Positions 14,501-22,352 of a stretch of DNA of 32,145 nt are shown one piece after another. A program made the translations under genes and the position numbers. The notes below the pieces were generated by a model, which saw nothing but the letters and a program-made list of their open reading frames with translations, made no database searches and was not told where the DNA came from. Each line of letters begins with the position of its first letter. Position 1 is the first letter of the stretch. The stretch comes from Streptomyces noursei (lineage in GTDB: Bacteria; Actinomycetota; Actinomycetes; Streptomycetales; Streptomycetaceae), in the NCBI RefSeq assembly GCF_001646665.1, contig NZ_LWBU01000158.1, positions 296,437 through 328,581 on the forward strand, written 5' to 3'.

Positions 14501-15793
14501 ATGGTGCTGGAGTCCAACCGGGACCTGGTGCTGCGGCGTCTGCTGGAGTGCCTGGGCCGGGACCGGACCAAGCACCAGGTCGCCGAGGTCACCTCGCTGG
14601 GCCTGGTCCAGATGACCCGCAAGCGGGTGGGCCAGGGGCTGCTGGAGTCCTTCTCCGAGACCTGCGTCCACTGCAACGGCCGTGGCGTCATCGTGCACAT
14701 GGAGCAGCCGACCACCGCCGGTGGCGGCGGCAACGGCGGCAAGCGGTCCAAGAAGCGCGGCCGTGCCGCCGAGGCGGAGCCGGAGACGGCCGGCGCCGAG
14801 GTGGAGACCGAGGCCGGGCAGGAGACGGAGACCGAGGCCGAGCTCGCGGCGGAGGTCGCCGCCCCGGTGGCGGTCGAGGAGCCGTTCCGTCCTGACGAGG
14901 AGCTGTACTCCAGCGTCGCGGAGGCCGAGGCGGCCGCCGGCCGTGGCCGTTCGCGCCGCCGGGCGTCCCGCAAGGCGACCGCTCCGGCCGGTGCGCCGAA
15001 GGCCGCCGCGGAGCCCGAGCCGCGGCTCGGGGTCGCCGAGGTGGCCCCGGAGGCCATCGAGGTGCAGGCCCTCCCGGCGGTCGCCACCGCGGCCGCGGAG
15101 ACGACCGCTCCCGAGACGGCCACGGAGGCCGCTCCGGAGGCCGCTCCGGTCGCCGAGGCGCCGCAGGGCCGGACCCGCCGGCGCGCCACCCGCAAGGCGT
15201 CCGCCCCGGCGGGGCCGCCGAAGACGGTGGTGGCCGAGGACGAGCCGGTGGCCCCGGCCGCCCCGGTCCGGCCGGAGCCGGCCGAGGCCGAGCCCGTCGC
15301 GGCCGAGGCCGCCCCGGAGCAGCAGCCGGTCCAGGAGCAGCAGCCGGCCGTCGAGGAGGCCCCCGCGGCCGCCCCGCCGCGTGCGCGCCGCCGGGTGGTC
15401 CGCAAGGTCACCGCGCCGGCCGCTTCCCCGGCGGGTGCCTCGGAGGCCGCGGTCATCGTCGTCAGCAGCGGCACCCCGGCGCAGGCCGAGGCCGCCGAGG
15501 CCCCCGCGGCCGAGCCGTCCGGTGCCGCCGCCGAGGAGCGGGAGCCGCTGACCGGGGAGCCGGAGGCGGAGACCGCGGAGGCCGAGGCCCCGGCGAAGAA
15601 GGCCACGGCGCGCAAGACGGCGAAGAAGGCCCCGGCGAAGAAGGCCGCCGCCAAGAAGACGGCTGCCAAGAAGACGACGGCGGCGAAGAAGACGACGGCC
15701 AAGAAGACGGCCACCAAGTCGGCGACAAAGACGGCGAAGACGGCGAAGGCCGCCAAGTCGTCGCCGAAGGAGACCGTCCCGGCCGAGCAGTAG
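11579..15793 (+). CDS. rne: Ribonuclease E/G family endoribonuclease (RNase ES type)
   Basis: The 1404-residue product is the main single-strand endoribonuclease for mRNA decay and rRNA/tRNA processing. I chose ATG 11579 (MLEPNETG) because GGGAGA lies 9 nt upstream. The catalytic core sits in the middle: an S1 domain at about 645-710, a DNase I-like domain with metal-binding D927 (VDVNTG) and D971 (IDFIDM), and a zinc link at C1029/C1032 (CVHCNGRG). Both arms are long and disordered. The N-terminal ~600 residues carry five near-identical tandem copies of RRRATRKATAPAGAPQ separated by Glu/Ala-rich linkers (DNA 11815-12425), then Arg-rich and Glu-rich blocks. The C-terminal arm has three more variants of the motif and ends in a Lys/Ala-rich histone H1-like tail (15595-15770). 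Arms flanking a central core match Streptomyces RNase ES. Confidence 0.95.
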   Translation: MLEPNETGATAGNHNEDNTSPSDTLPPRRRRRAASRPAGPPVTAGAGDTPAGEVVVEAPAAEVADVASLAEAPNEAAEPAPARTRRRATRKATAPAGAPQAAEAAAEEPQAAEAPVAEEPEAAPARPRRRATRKATAPAGAPQAVEAAVEEPQAAEAPVAEAAAAEEPEAAPARPRRRATRKATAPAGAPQAVEEPQAAEAPVAEAAAAEEPEAAPARPRRRATRKATAPAGAPQAAEAPVAQTPEEEPEAPVAEEPEPEAAPRRTRRRATRKATAPAGAPQPRTEAPAEAGTEAEDAEATEAGETLPAGTVAQISAGDAGAEVAAAEEAASRGRTRRRTTAPQFTAEPVKKAEQSRGRRAARPAVAVFQAPVFTEPMFQTPETAAAAAAAAAAGQEEEVEEAAGTPAAEAVAEQPETGGRRRRRRRGEPAEAAAEPEPARTAPRAEAEAEPATDADAEAEPEAEAAEGDDTDEYGDRPSRRRRRGGRRRRRGEATDADEAEETVRDEDGGSDEEPEDEEQDEEAEEHEAGTPSAAGTSSSRRRRRRRRRSGDAGPDAEPAGEEDGVRTVVKVREPRPAREKAEPSDEVQSIKGSTRLEAKKQRRREGREQGRRRVPIITEAEFLARREAVERVMVVRQSGERTQIGVLEDNVLVEHYVNKEQATSYVGNVYLGKVQNVLPSMEAAFVDIGKGRNAVLYAGEVNFEALGMANGPRRIETALKSGQSVLVQVTKDPIGHKGARLTSQVSLPGRYLVYVPEGSMTGISRKLPDTERARLKTILKKIVPEDAGVIVRTAAEGASEDELRRDVERLQAQWEDIQKKAKSGNAPTLLYGEPDMTVRVVRDIFNEDFSKVIVSGDEAWSTIHGYVSHVAPDLADRLQRWTSETDVFATYRIDEQLMKALDRKVWLPSGGSLVIDKTEAMIVVDVNTGKFTGQGGNLEETVTRNNLEAAEEIVRQLRLRDLGGIVVIDFIDMVLESNRDLVLRRLLECLGRDRTKHQVAEVTSLGLVQMTRKRVGQGLLESFSETCVHCNGRGVIVHMEQPTTAGGGGNGGKRSKKRGRAAEAEPETAGAEVETEAGQETETEAELAAEVAAPVAVEEPFRPDEELYSSVAEAEAAAGRGRSRRRASRKATAPAGAPKAAAEPEPRLGVAEVAPEAIEVQALPAVATAAAETTAPETATEAAPEAAPVAEAPQGRTRRRATRKASAPAGPPKTVVAEDEPVAPAAPVRPEPAEAEPVAAEAAPEQQPVQEQQPAVEEAPAAAPPRARRRVVRKVTAPAASPAGASEAAVIVVSSGTPAQAEAAEAPAAEPSGAAAEEREPLTGEPEAETAEAEAPAKKATARKTAKKAPAKKAAAKKTAAKKTTAAKKTTAKKTATKSATKTAKTAKAAKSSPKETVPAEQ
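11815..12425 (+). repeat. In-frame tandem repeats in the 5' third of rne
   Basis: Five copies of a unit encoding RRRATRKATAPAGAPQ plus a Glu/Ala/Pro linker begin near 11824, 11953, 12097, 12229 and 12368. Unit length varies in multiples of three between about 129 and 147 nt. The second to fourth units are nearly identical at DNA level, which points to recent slippage or unequal recombination. Confidence 0.85.
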
Positions 15794-15803
15794 GCGGGCG
15801 GGT

Positions 15804-15839
15804 CCCGGTCCGCCGTGACAGCGATCACGGCGGACCGGG
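15804..15839 (+). terminator. Terminator of rne
   Basis: A perfect 15-bp stem (15804-15818 against 15825-15839) with a 6-nt loop begins 10 nt after the rne stop codon. It separates rne from the glycan operon. Confidence 0.85.
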
Positions 15840-15872
15840 GCCTCCCGACCGCCGAACAGTTGGCGAGCAGCG

Positions 15873-15990
15873 GTTGAACGTTCCCCGTTCAACCCCGGAA
15901 TACTCCGGGTCCGAACCGCGATTTTGTTTCGGAATCGATGCCTCCAACGGTTAACGGCCCCGAAATTGACCAGGAAATTCCTGATAATGT
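15873..15990 (+). promoter_or_regulatory. AT-rich control region upstream of the glycan operon, with clustered inverted repeats
   Basis: This part of the 397-nt gap between rne and the aminotransferase gene is markedly AT-richer than its surroundings. It holds GTTGAACG-N5-CGTTCAAC (15873-15893), CCCGGA-N4-TCCGGG (15894-15909) and the odd palindrome CAGGAAATTCCTG (15971-15983). TTGACC (15966-15971) and TGATAATGT (15982-15990) resemble promoter boxes but are too close together to pair with each other. A promoter is likely here; its exact position is not clear. From 15991 to 16177 I see no gene, only a palindrome AAGAGCTCTT at 16159-16168. Confidence 0.55.
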
Positions 15991-16190
15991 GACGCCGGTC
16001 GCTGCCGTGGGCGGGCCCCGCCCGAAGACTACGGTCGGTGACCGACCCGGTTCCGGGACAGACCGGTCCCAGCATTCCTCGGTAGGGCGTCGGCATCGCG
16101 CCGGAGGGGTAAGCGCGGCCTTGTTAGCCTCCGCAACACCCTTCAGACCTCTGCCACAAAGAGCTCTTGCGGTGTTCAAGGAGGACGTCC

Positions 16191-17318
16191 ATGCCGAGCA
16201 TCAACGAGCAGCCCATCCCCGCTGCCCGCCCGGTCATCGGTGAAGAAGAGATCGAGGCCGCCGTACGCGTACTGCGCACCGGCCGCGTCGTACAGGGCCC
16301 CGAAGTGGCCGCCTTCGAGGAGGGATTCTCCGAGCTGGTCGACGGGCGCCACTGCGTCGCCGTCAACTCCGGTACGTCGGCGCTGCACCTCCTTCTGATG
16401 GCGCTGAACATCGGCCCGGGTGACGAGGTGATCGTCCCGTCCTTCTCGTTCGCCGCCTCGGCGAACGCGGTCCGCCTCGTGGGCGCCGACGTCGTCTTCG
16501 TCGACATCGAGGCCGACAGCTTCAACATCGACCCGGCCGCCGTCGAGGCCGCCATCACCCCGCGCACCGCCGCGATCATGCCGGTCCACATCTACGGCAA
16601 CCCGGCCGCCATGGACAAGATCATGGCCATCGCGGACAAGCGCAAGCTCGCGGTCGTCGAGGACGCCTGCCAGGCGCACGCCGCGGCCCTGAACGGCACG
16701 CCGGTCGGCGCGTTCGGCTCCGGCGGCACGTTCAGCTTCTACCCGACGAAGAACATGCACTCCCTCGAGGGCGGCATGATCTCCACCGCCGACGCCGAGA
16801 CCGCCCGCACCCTGCGCCTGCTGCGCAACCAGGGCATGGAGCAGCGGTACGCCAACGAGATCGTCGGCGCCAACATGCGCATGACGGACGTGGCCGCCGC
16901 CGTCGGCCGTGTGCAGCTCGCCAAGCTGCACGGCTGGACCGAGACGCGCATCGCCAACGCCGCGTACCTCTCCGCCAACATCACCGCGCCGAACGTGGTG
17001 ACCCCGGTGGTCGCCGAGGGCGCGCGGCACATCTACCACCAGTACACGATCCGGGTGAAGGGCGGCGAGGGCGCGCGCGACGCCGCCATGGCGCAGCTCA
17101 CCGAGGCGGGCGTCGGCAACGCCGTCTACTACCCGACCCCGATCCACCGCCTCAAGCCGTACTGGGAGCCGGACCAGAAGGCCGGCCGCAACTGGGACCT
17201 GCCCGAGACGGAGAAGGCCGCCGCCGAGGTCGTCTCGCTGCCCGTGCACCCCTCGCTGACCCAGAACGACCTTGAGCGCATCGTCACCGCCGTGAACGCG
17301 CTGGGAGAGAACCTGTGA
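16191..17318 (+). CDS. DegT/DnrJ/EryC1/StrS-family PLP aminotransferase, WbpE-like
   Basis: The 375-residue product is a sugar aminotransferase of fold type I. The PLP lysine is K187 in FSFYPTKNMHS followed by LEGGM; the SGTSALHLLL phosphate-binding loop is at about 61-70 and VEDACQAH carries the pyridine-binding Asp. I propose that it converts the 3-keto sugar UDP-3-keto-GlcNAcA into its 3-amino form, because the genes around encode the other four steps of that route. AAGGAGG lies 6 nt before the ATG at 16191; an in-frame TTG at 16167 is not needed. It is the first gene of a tight plus-strand operon, and its stop overlaps the next start (GTGA). Substrate assignment is inference; family assignment is firm. 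Confidence 0.9.
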   Translation: MPSINEQPIPAARPVIGEEEIEAAVRVLRTGRVVQGPEVAAFEEGFSELVDGRHCVAVNSGTSALHLLLMALNIGPGDEVIVPSFSFAASANAVRLVGADVVFVDIEADSFNIDPAAVEAAITPRTAAIMPVHIYGNPAAMDKIMAIADKRKLAVVEDACQAHAAALNGTPVGAFGSGGTFSFYPTKNMHSLEGGMISTADAETARTLRLLRNQGMEQRYANEIVGANMRMTDVAAAVGRVQLAKLHGWTETRIANAAYLSANITAPNVVTPVVAEGARHIYHQYTIRVKGGEGARDAAMAQLTEAGVGNAVYYPTPIHRLKPYWEPDQKAGRNWDLPETEKAAAEVVSLPVHPSLTQNDLERIVTAVNALGENL

Positions 17319-18328
17319 CTGCTGCTGGACTGCGGGCCGGCCTGATCGGCCTCGGCTCCATGGGACGCCACCACGCCCGCGTACTGGCCGGGCTGGACGG
17401 CGTGACCCTCGTCGGCGTCGTCGACCCGATGGGCGACAAGAACGGCTGGGCCCAGGGCGCACCCGTCCTGTCCACCGTCGAGGAACTGATCTCGCTGGGC
17501 ATCGACTACGCCGTCGTCGCCTGCCCGACCGCGCTGCACGAGGAAGTCGGCCTGAAGCTCGCCGACGCCGGCGTCCACGCGCTGATCGAGAAGCCGGTCG
17601 CCGACACCGTCGACGGCGCCCGCCGCCTCGTCGAGGCGTTCGAGTCGCGGAGCCTGGTGGCCGGCGTCGGCCACATCGAGCGCTGCAACCCGGCGCTGCG
17701 GTCCCTGCGTTCGCGCCTGGAGGCCGGGGAGCTGGGAGAGGTCTTCCAGGTCGTCACCCGCCGCCAGGGCCCCTTCCCGCACCGCATCGCGGACGTCGGC
17801 GTGGTCAAGGACCTCGCCACCCACGACATCGACCTCACGGGCTGGGTCACGGGCCAGCAGTACACGTCGATCGCCGCGCACACCGTGTCGAAGTCGGGCC
17901 GTCCGCACGAGGACATGGTCTCGGCCGTCGGCCAGCTCTCCGACGGCACGATGGTCAACCACCTCGTCAACTGGCTGAGCCCGCTGAAGGAACGCTTCAC
18001 GTCCGTCACCGGCGAGAAGGGCTGCTTCATCGCGGACACCCTCACCGCCGACCTGACGTTCTACTCCAACGCCGCCGTCGCCACCGAGTGGGAGGCGCTG
18101 CGCGCGTTCCGCGGGGTGTCCGAGGGCGACATGATCCGCTACGCCATCCCCAAGCGGGAGCCGCTGCTCGTCGAGCACGAGCTGTTCCGGGACGCCGTCC
18201 TCGGCAAGGGCGACGACATCTGCACGCTGCGCCAGGGTCTGCGTACGGTGGAGGTGGCCGCGGCGGTCATCGACTCCGCCGACCGCGGTGTCACCGTGCG
18301 GCTCACCCCGGAGGACGTGGCCAGTTGA
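17315..18328 (+). CDS. Gfo/Idh/MocA-family oxidoreductase, UDP-GlcNAcA 3-dehydrogenase-like (WbpB type)
   Basis: The 337-residue product has an N-terminal NAD-binding Rossmann fold (GLIGLGSMGRHHARVL) and the family EKP motif with K93. The phrase GVGHIERCNPA closely resembles the GHxERFNP segment typical of UDP-N-acetylglucosamine/uronate 3-dehydrogenases. The active site region VGVVKDLATHDIDL supplies the catalytic Lys and His expected in the C-terminal domain. In the WbpB/WlbA reaction the enzyme oxidises C3 of UDP-GlcNAcA before transamination by the partner encoded just upstream. The GTG start overlaps the aminotransferase stop by 4 nt, with GGGAGAGAA as ribosome binding site, indicating coupled translation and a shared step. 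Confidence 0.88.
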   Translation: MTAAGLRAGLIGLGSMGRHHARVLAGLDGVTLVGVVDPMGDKNGWAQGAPVLSTVEELISLGIDYAVVACPTALHEEVGLKLADAGVHALIEKPVADTVDGARRLVEAFESRSLVAGVGHIERCNPALRSLRSRLEAGELGEVFQVVTRRQGPFPHRIADVGVVKDLATHDIDLTGWVTGQQYTSIAAHTVSKSGRPHEDMVSAVGQLSDGTMVNHLVNWLSPLKERFTSVTGEKGCFIADTLTADLTFYSNAAVATEWEALRAFRGVSEGDMIRYAIPKREPLLVEHELFRDAVLGKGDDICTLRQGLRTVEVAAAVIDSADRGVTVRLTPEDVAS

Positions 18329-19953
18329 CCACACCCGATGTCACCGTCGTGGTAGCCGTGTACAACACGATGCCGTACCTCACCGAGTGCCTGAACTCGC
18401 TGGTGGGGCAGAGCATCGGGCTGGACCGGCTCGAGGTCGTGGCCGTCGACGACGGCTCGACCGACGACAGTGGCCGGGAACTGGACCGCTTCGCGGAGAA
18501 GTACCCGAACACTGTCAAGGTGATCCATCAGGCCAACTCCGGTGGCCCGGCTGCTCCCAGCAACCGGGCCCTGGAGCTGGCCACCGGTCGTTACGTGTAC
18601 TTCATCGGCTCCGACGACCACCTGGGCAGCGAGGCCCTGGAGCGCATGGTGGCCTGTGCAGACGAGCACGGCTCCGACGTGGTCGTCGGCAAGATGGTGG
18701 GCACCAACGGCCGTTACGTCCACCAGGCGCTCTACAAGAAGAGCGACCCGGACGTCTCGCTGTACGAGTCGGCCCTGCCGTTCACCCTCGCCAACACCAA
18801 GCTCTTCCGCCGCGAGCTGGTGGAGAAGTACGAGCTGCGCTTCCCCGAGGACCTGCCGGTCGGCTCCGACCAGCCGTTCACCCTGGAGGCGTGCGTACGC
18901 GCCGCCAAGATCTCGGTCCTGGCGGACTACACGTACTACTACGCGGTCAAGCGCGGCGACGCCAGCAACATCACCTACCGCGCCAACCACCTGTCCCGGC
19001 TGCGCTGCACCGCGCGGATCATGCACTTCGCGGCCTCGCTGATCGAGCCCGGCCCGAAGCGGGACGCGGTCCTCAAGCGCCACTTCACCTGGGAGCTCGC
19101 CAAGCTCGTCCAGGACGACTTCCCCGCCCTGGACGCGGTGACGCGCACCGAGGTGTGCGCGGGCATCGCCGAGCTGGCGGACGCGTACTTCACCGACGAA
19201 CTGCGCGACTCGATGGACGTCAAGCGGCGGCTGCGGATCTGCCTGGCCCGGCGCGGCGAGGTCGACCTGCTCGTCCGGGCCATCGAGGACGAGGCCGAGC
19301 ACGGCTCACCGCCGCTGCTGCTGGAGGACGGGCGGGCGTTCGTGCGCTACCCCGGCTTCCGCGACCCGGCCGTCGGGCTGCCCGACCGGGCGTACGAGGT
19401 GATCGGCGAGTCCGTCCCCGGCCGGCTCGCCGAGGGCGCCTCGCTGGTGTCGGCCGAGTGGGTCCAGGACGGCGACGGCATGGCCGTCGACCTGGCCGTA
19501 CGGATCGGGCTGACCGGCGAGACCGGCTCCGCCGTCGTGAGGCTCGCCACCAGGGCCATGCCGAAGAGCGCCGACAAGCCCGGCGCCCGGCGGCTGCCGG
19601 AAGGACACGAACTCCCCGCCCCGGTGGGGGAGTTCACCCGCAAGCCGACCGAGGACGGCGACGGCACCCTGCTGACCGCCCGTGTCCCGGTCGAACCGAA
19701 GAGCGCCAAGCTCGGCGTGCGCGTGTACGCCGACGTGGCAGGCTCGACGTACGAGATTCCCGTGCCGGTCCGCGGCAGGCCGCTGCCCCTGGCCCGGCGC
19801 TGGCGGGAGAGGATCCCGTACCGGATCTCCGCCAACGCCAACCCCAAGGGCCGGCTGGTCATCACCACGGCTCCGCTCTGGGAGCCCTCGCTCGGCGTGG
19901 GCAAGCGACTGCGTCAACTGATGTCCCGTGTGAAGAGGAAACTGACCCGATGA
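18325..19953 (+). CDS. GT2-family glycosyltransferase with C-terminal beta-rich domain (wall polymer type)
   Basis: The 542-residue product begins with a GT-A fold: TVVVAVYNTMPYLTECLNSL, VVAVDDGSTDDSG and the metal-binding YFIGSDDHLG (about 90-100). A possible catalytic base lies in VGSDQPFTLEA. Residues after about 330 leave the catalytic domain, and the last 180 residues look beta-rich and end in a basic stretch (MSRVKRKLTR) that may touch the membrane. This layout resembles teichoic acid glycosyltransferases of the TarS/TarP type, so attachment of a sugar to a wall polymer is plausible but unproven. The TTG start at 18325 overlaps the previous stop by 4 nt, with GGAGGA 9 nt upstream. The next gene also overlaps (ATGA). 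Confidence 0.85.
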   Translation: MTTPDVTVVVAVYNTMPYLTECLNSLVGQSIGLDRLEVVAVDDGSTDDSGRELDRFAEKYPNTVKVIHQANSGGPAAPSNRALELATGRYVYFIGSDDHLGSEALERMVACADEHGSDVVVGKMVGTNGRYVHQALYKKSDPDVSLYESALPFTLANTKLFRRELVEKYELRFPEDLPVGSDQPFTLEACVRAAKISVLADYTYYYAVKRGDASNITYRANHLSRLRCTARIMHFAASLIEPGPKRDAVLKRHFTWELAKLVQDDFPALDAVTRTEVCAGIAELADAYFTDELRDSMDVKRRLRICLARRGEVDLLVRAIEDEAEHGSPPLLLEDGRAFVRYPGFRDPAVGLPDRAYEVIGESVPGRLAEGASLVSAEWVQDGDGMAVDLAVRIGLTGETGSAVVRLATRAMPKSADKPGARRLPEGHELPAPVGEFTRKPTEDGDGTLLTARVPVEPKSAKLGVRVYADVAGSTYEIPVPVRGRPLPLARRWRERIPYRISANANPKGRLVITTAPLWEPSLGVGKRLRQLMSRVKRKLTR

Positions 19954-21233
19954 ATATCTGTGTAGTCGCGCTCGGCAAGATCGGCCTGCCGCTCGCCGTG
20001 CAGTTCGCCGCCAAGGGCCACAAGGTCATCGGCGCCGACGTCAACGAGAAGGTCGTCGAGCTGGTCAACGCCGGCACCGAGCCCTTCCCCGGTGAGCACG
20101 ACCTCGACCGGCTGCTGAAGCAGACCGTCGACGCCGGTCTGCTGTCCGCGACCACCGACACCGCGGCCGCCGTCGCCCAGTCCGAGGCCGTCGTGGTCGT
20201 CGTCCCGCTGTTCGTGGACGCCGAGGGCACCCCCGACTTCGGGTGGATGGACTCCGCGACCAAGGCCATCGCCAAGGGCCTCAAGCCGGGCACCCTCGTC
20301 TCCTACGAGACGACCCTGCCGGTCGGCACCACCCGCACCCGCTGGGCGCCGATGCTGGAGGAGGGCTCCGGCCTGACCGCCGGCGAGGACTTCCACCTGG
20401 TCTTCTCCCCGGAGCGCGTCCTCACCGGCCGCGTCTTCGCCGACCTGCGCCGCTACCCCAAGCTCGTCGGCGGCATCGACGAGGCGTCGGCCAAGCACGG
20501 CGTCGAGTTCTACGAGCAGGTCCTCGACTTCGACGAGCGCGACGACCTGCCCCGCGCCAACGGCGTGTGGGACCTCGGCACCGCCGAGGCGTCCGAGCTC
20601 GCCAAGCTGGCCGAGACCACCTACCGCGACGTCAACATCGGTCTGGCCAACCAGTTCGCCCGGTTCGCCGACCAGCAGAACATCGACGTCCTGAAGGTCA
20701 TCGAGGCCTGCAACAGCCAGCCCTACAGCCACATCCACCAGCCGGGCATCGCCGTCGGTGGCCACTGCATCCCGATCTACCCGCGGATGTACCTGTGGAA
20801 CGACCCGGCGGCGACCGTCGTGCGCTCGGCCCGCGAGGCCAACGCCGCGATGCCGGAGTACGCCGTCGACCTGCTGGCCGCCGCCTACGGCGACCTGAAG
20901 GACGTCAACGTGCTGGTGCTGGGCGCCGCCTACCGCGGCGGCGTCAAGGAGACCGCGTTCTCCGGCGTCTTCGGCACCGTCGAGGCCCTCAAGGCCCGGG
21001 GCGCCGTCCCGTACGTCTCCGACCCGATGTACACGGCCGAGGAGCTGGCCGCGCACGGCCTCACCCCGCACCAGGGCGAGAAGGTCACCGCCGCGATCCT
21101 CCAGGCCGACCACGCCGAGTACAAGGAGCTGGCCGCCTCCGACCTGCCGGACGTCACCGTCCTGGTCGACGGCCGCCGCACCACGGACCCGGCCCGCTGG
21201 GAGGGTGTCCGCCGCGTCGTCATCGGTGGCTGA
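19950..21233 (+). CDS. Nucleotide-sugar 6-dehydrogenase, UDP-GlcNAc dehydrogenase-like (WbpA/WecC clade)
   Basis: The 427-residue product oxidises C6 of a UDP-sugar in two NAD-dependent steps. The N-terminal Rossmann motif is ICVVALGKIGLPLA; the catalytic Cys is C273 in VGGHCIPIYP. GGHCIP is the signature of dehydrogenases acting on N-acetylated hexosamines (WecC, WbpA), unlike the GGSCFPKD form of UDP-glucose dehydrogenases. In VALGKIG an Ala stands where most relatives have Gly (GLGYVG). I propose UDP-GlcNAc to UDP-GlcNAcA, the first step of the diacetamido uronate route encoded around it. It overlaps the glycosyltransferase by 4 nt. The gap to galE is 92 nt and contains no strong terminator. 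Confidence 0.88.
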   Translation: MNICVVALGKIGLPLAVQFAAKGHKVIGADVNEKVVELVNAGTEPFPGEHDLDRLLKQTVDAGLLSATTDTAAAVAQSEAVVVVVPLFVDAEGTPDFGWMDSATKAIAKGLKPGTLVSYETTLPVGTTRTRWAPMLEEGSGLTAGEDFHLVFSPERVLTGRVFADLRRYPKLVGGIDEASAKHGVEFYEQVLDFDERDDLPRANGVWDLGTAEASELAKLAETTYRDVNIGLANQFARFADQQNIDVLKVIEACNSQPYSHIHQPGIAVGGHCIPIYPRMYLWNDPAATVVRSAREANAAMPEYAVDLLAAAYGDLKDVNVLVLGAAYRGGVKETAFSGVFGTVEALKARGAVPYVSDPMYTAEELAAHGLTPHQGEKVTAAILQADHAEYKELAASDLPDVTVLVDGRRTTDPARWEGVRRVVIGG

Positions 21234-21325
21234 GCACCCCCGTACCACCGCACGACCGCACGAACCGACCGTGGCCCTGCCCCGCACACCCCGCGGGGCG
21301 GGGCCGACGCGCAGAAGGTTTCCCC

Positions 21326-22294
21326 ATGACCTGGTTGATTACTGGCGGCGCCGGATTCATCGGCTCCCACGTGGTGAAGGCGATGGCCGAGGGCGGCGAG
21401 CGGATCGTCGTCCTCGACGACCTGAGCACCGGCCGTCCCGAGCGGCTTCCCGAGGGCGTCCCCCTGGAGGTCGGCACCGTCCTCGACCGTGAGGTCGTCG
21501 ACCGCGTCCTGCGAGAGCACGCCGTCACCGGCATCGTGCACATCGCGGGCAAGAAGCAGGTCGCCGAGTCGGTCGCCGAGCCGCTGCACTACTACCACGA
21601 GAACGTCGAGGGCCTCCGCACGCTCCTGGAGGGCGCCGTGGGGGCCGGTGTCACCCGCTTCCTGTTCTCCTCCTCCGCCGCCGTGTACGGCATGCCCGAC
21701 GTGGACCTCGTCACCGAGGCCACCCCCTGCGCGCCCATCAACCCGTACGGCGAGACCAAGCTCGCCGGCGAGTGGCTGGTCACGGCGACGGGGCGGACGC
21801 ACGGCATGGCGACCGCCTCGCTGCGGTACTTCAACGTGGCCGGCGCCGCCACCCCCGAACTGGGCGACGACGGCGTCTTCAACCTCGTACCGATGGTCTT
21901 CGAACGCCTGACGGCCGGTGAGCGGCCGCTGGTCTTCGGCGACGACTACCCGACGCCCGACGGCACCTGCATCCGCGACTACATCCACGTCGAGGACATC
22001 GCCTCCGCGCACGTCGCCGCCGCCCGCCGGCTGGCCGCCGACCCGGGCGCCTCGCTGGTCCTGAACATCGGGCGCGGCGAGGGCGTCTCCGTCACGGAGA
22101 TGGTCGGCATCATCCAGGACGTCACCGGCCGCACCGACGTCGAGCCGCTCGTCACCGACCGCCGCCCCGGCGACCCCGCCCGGGTGGTGGCCTCCGCCGA
22201 CCGCATCGCCGAGGAACTCGGCTGGAGCGCGCGGTACGGGGTGCGCGAGATGGTCGAGTCCGCGTGGGCGGGCTGGCAGCTGCGCCACCCCTGA
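21326..22294 (+). CDS. galE: NAD-dependent epimerase, UDP-glucose 4-epimerase-like
   Basis: The 322-residue extended SDR protein has the NAD motif TGGAGFIGSH (7-16), the serine region SSSAAVYG, the catalytic pair YGETK, and GalE-type segments LRYFNVAGA and DGTCIRDYIHVEDIA. It would interconvert UDP-glucose and UDP-galactose, or the N-acetyl forms; the motifs do not decide. AGAAGG precedes the ATG by 7 nt. It is the last gene of the plus-strand glycan operon and is followed by a terminator shared with the convergent operon. The first codons (TTG ATT ACT) are unusually AT-rich for this genome, which may ease translation initiation. It probably supplies a Gal or GalNAc donor to one of the local glycosyltransferases. 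Confidence 0.9.
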   Translation: MTWLITGGAGFIGSHVVKAMAEGGERIVVLDDLSTGRPERLPEGVPLEVGTVLDREVVDRVLREHAVTGIVHIAGKKQVAESVAEPLHYYHENVEGLRTLLEGAVGAGVTRFLFSSSAAVYGMPDVDLVTEATPCAPINPYGETKLAGEWLVTATGRTHGMATASLRYFNVAGAATPELGDDGVFNLVPMVFERLTAGERPLVFGDDYPTPDGTCIRDYIHVEDIASAHVAAARRLAADPGASLVLNIGRGEGVSVTEMVGIIQDVTGRTDVEPLVTDRRPGDPARVVASADRIAEELGWSARYGVREMVESAWAGWQLRHP

Positions 22295-22311
22295 CCGCGG
22301 CAGGCACGCAG

Positions 22312-22341
22312 AAGGGCCCCGGGATCGCTCCCGGGGCCCTT
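22312..22341. terminator. Bidirectional terminator between convergent glycan operons
   Basis: A perfect 13-bp stem (AAGGGCCCCGGGA at 22312-22324 against 22329-22341) has the loop TCGC. It lies between galE and the minus-strand glycosyltransferase gene and can serve both strands. A nearly identical hairpin is found at 29001-29033. Confidence 0.85.
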
Positions 22342-22352
22342 TCCCGTGCGGT

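Noticed and set aside
15966..15990. TTGACC and GATAAT as one promoter
   Set aside because: The spacing is only 11 nt, too short for a -35/-10 pair; at most one box is used.
9296..16096. Uninterrupted minus-strand reading frame of about 2266 codons opposite the repeat protein, the TIGR03936-type gene and rne
   Set aside because: It is a mirror of GC-rich codon bias and the rne repeats: Arg/Gly/Leu-rich low-complexity translation, no domain, and it covers well-supported plus-strand genes.
16167..16190. Upstream TTG start of the aminotransferase gene
   Set aside because: It would place the AAGGAGG ribosome binding site inside the coding sequence; ATG 16191 has ideal spacing.
18288..19949. Plus-strand open frame in another phase over the GT2 gene that runs into the dehydrogenase frame
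   Set aside because: The part before 19950 is an Arg/Pro/Gly-rich shadow of the GT2 gene; the true dehydrogenase starts at ATG 19950 with the Rossmann motif.
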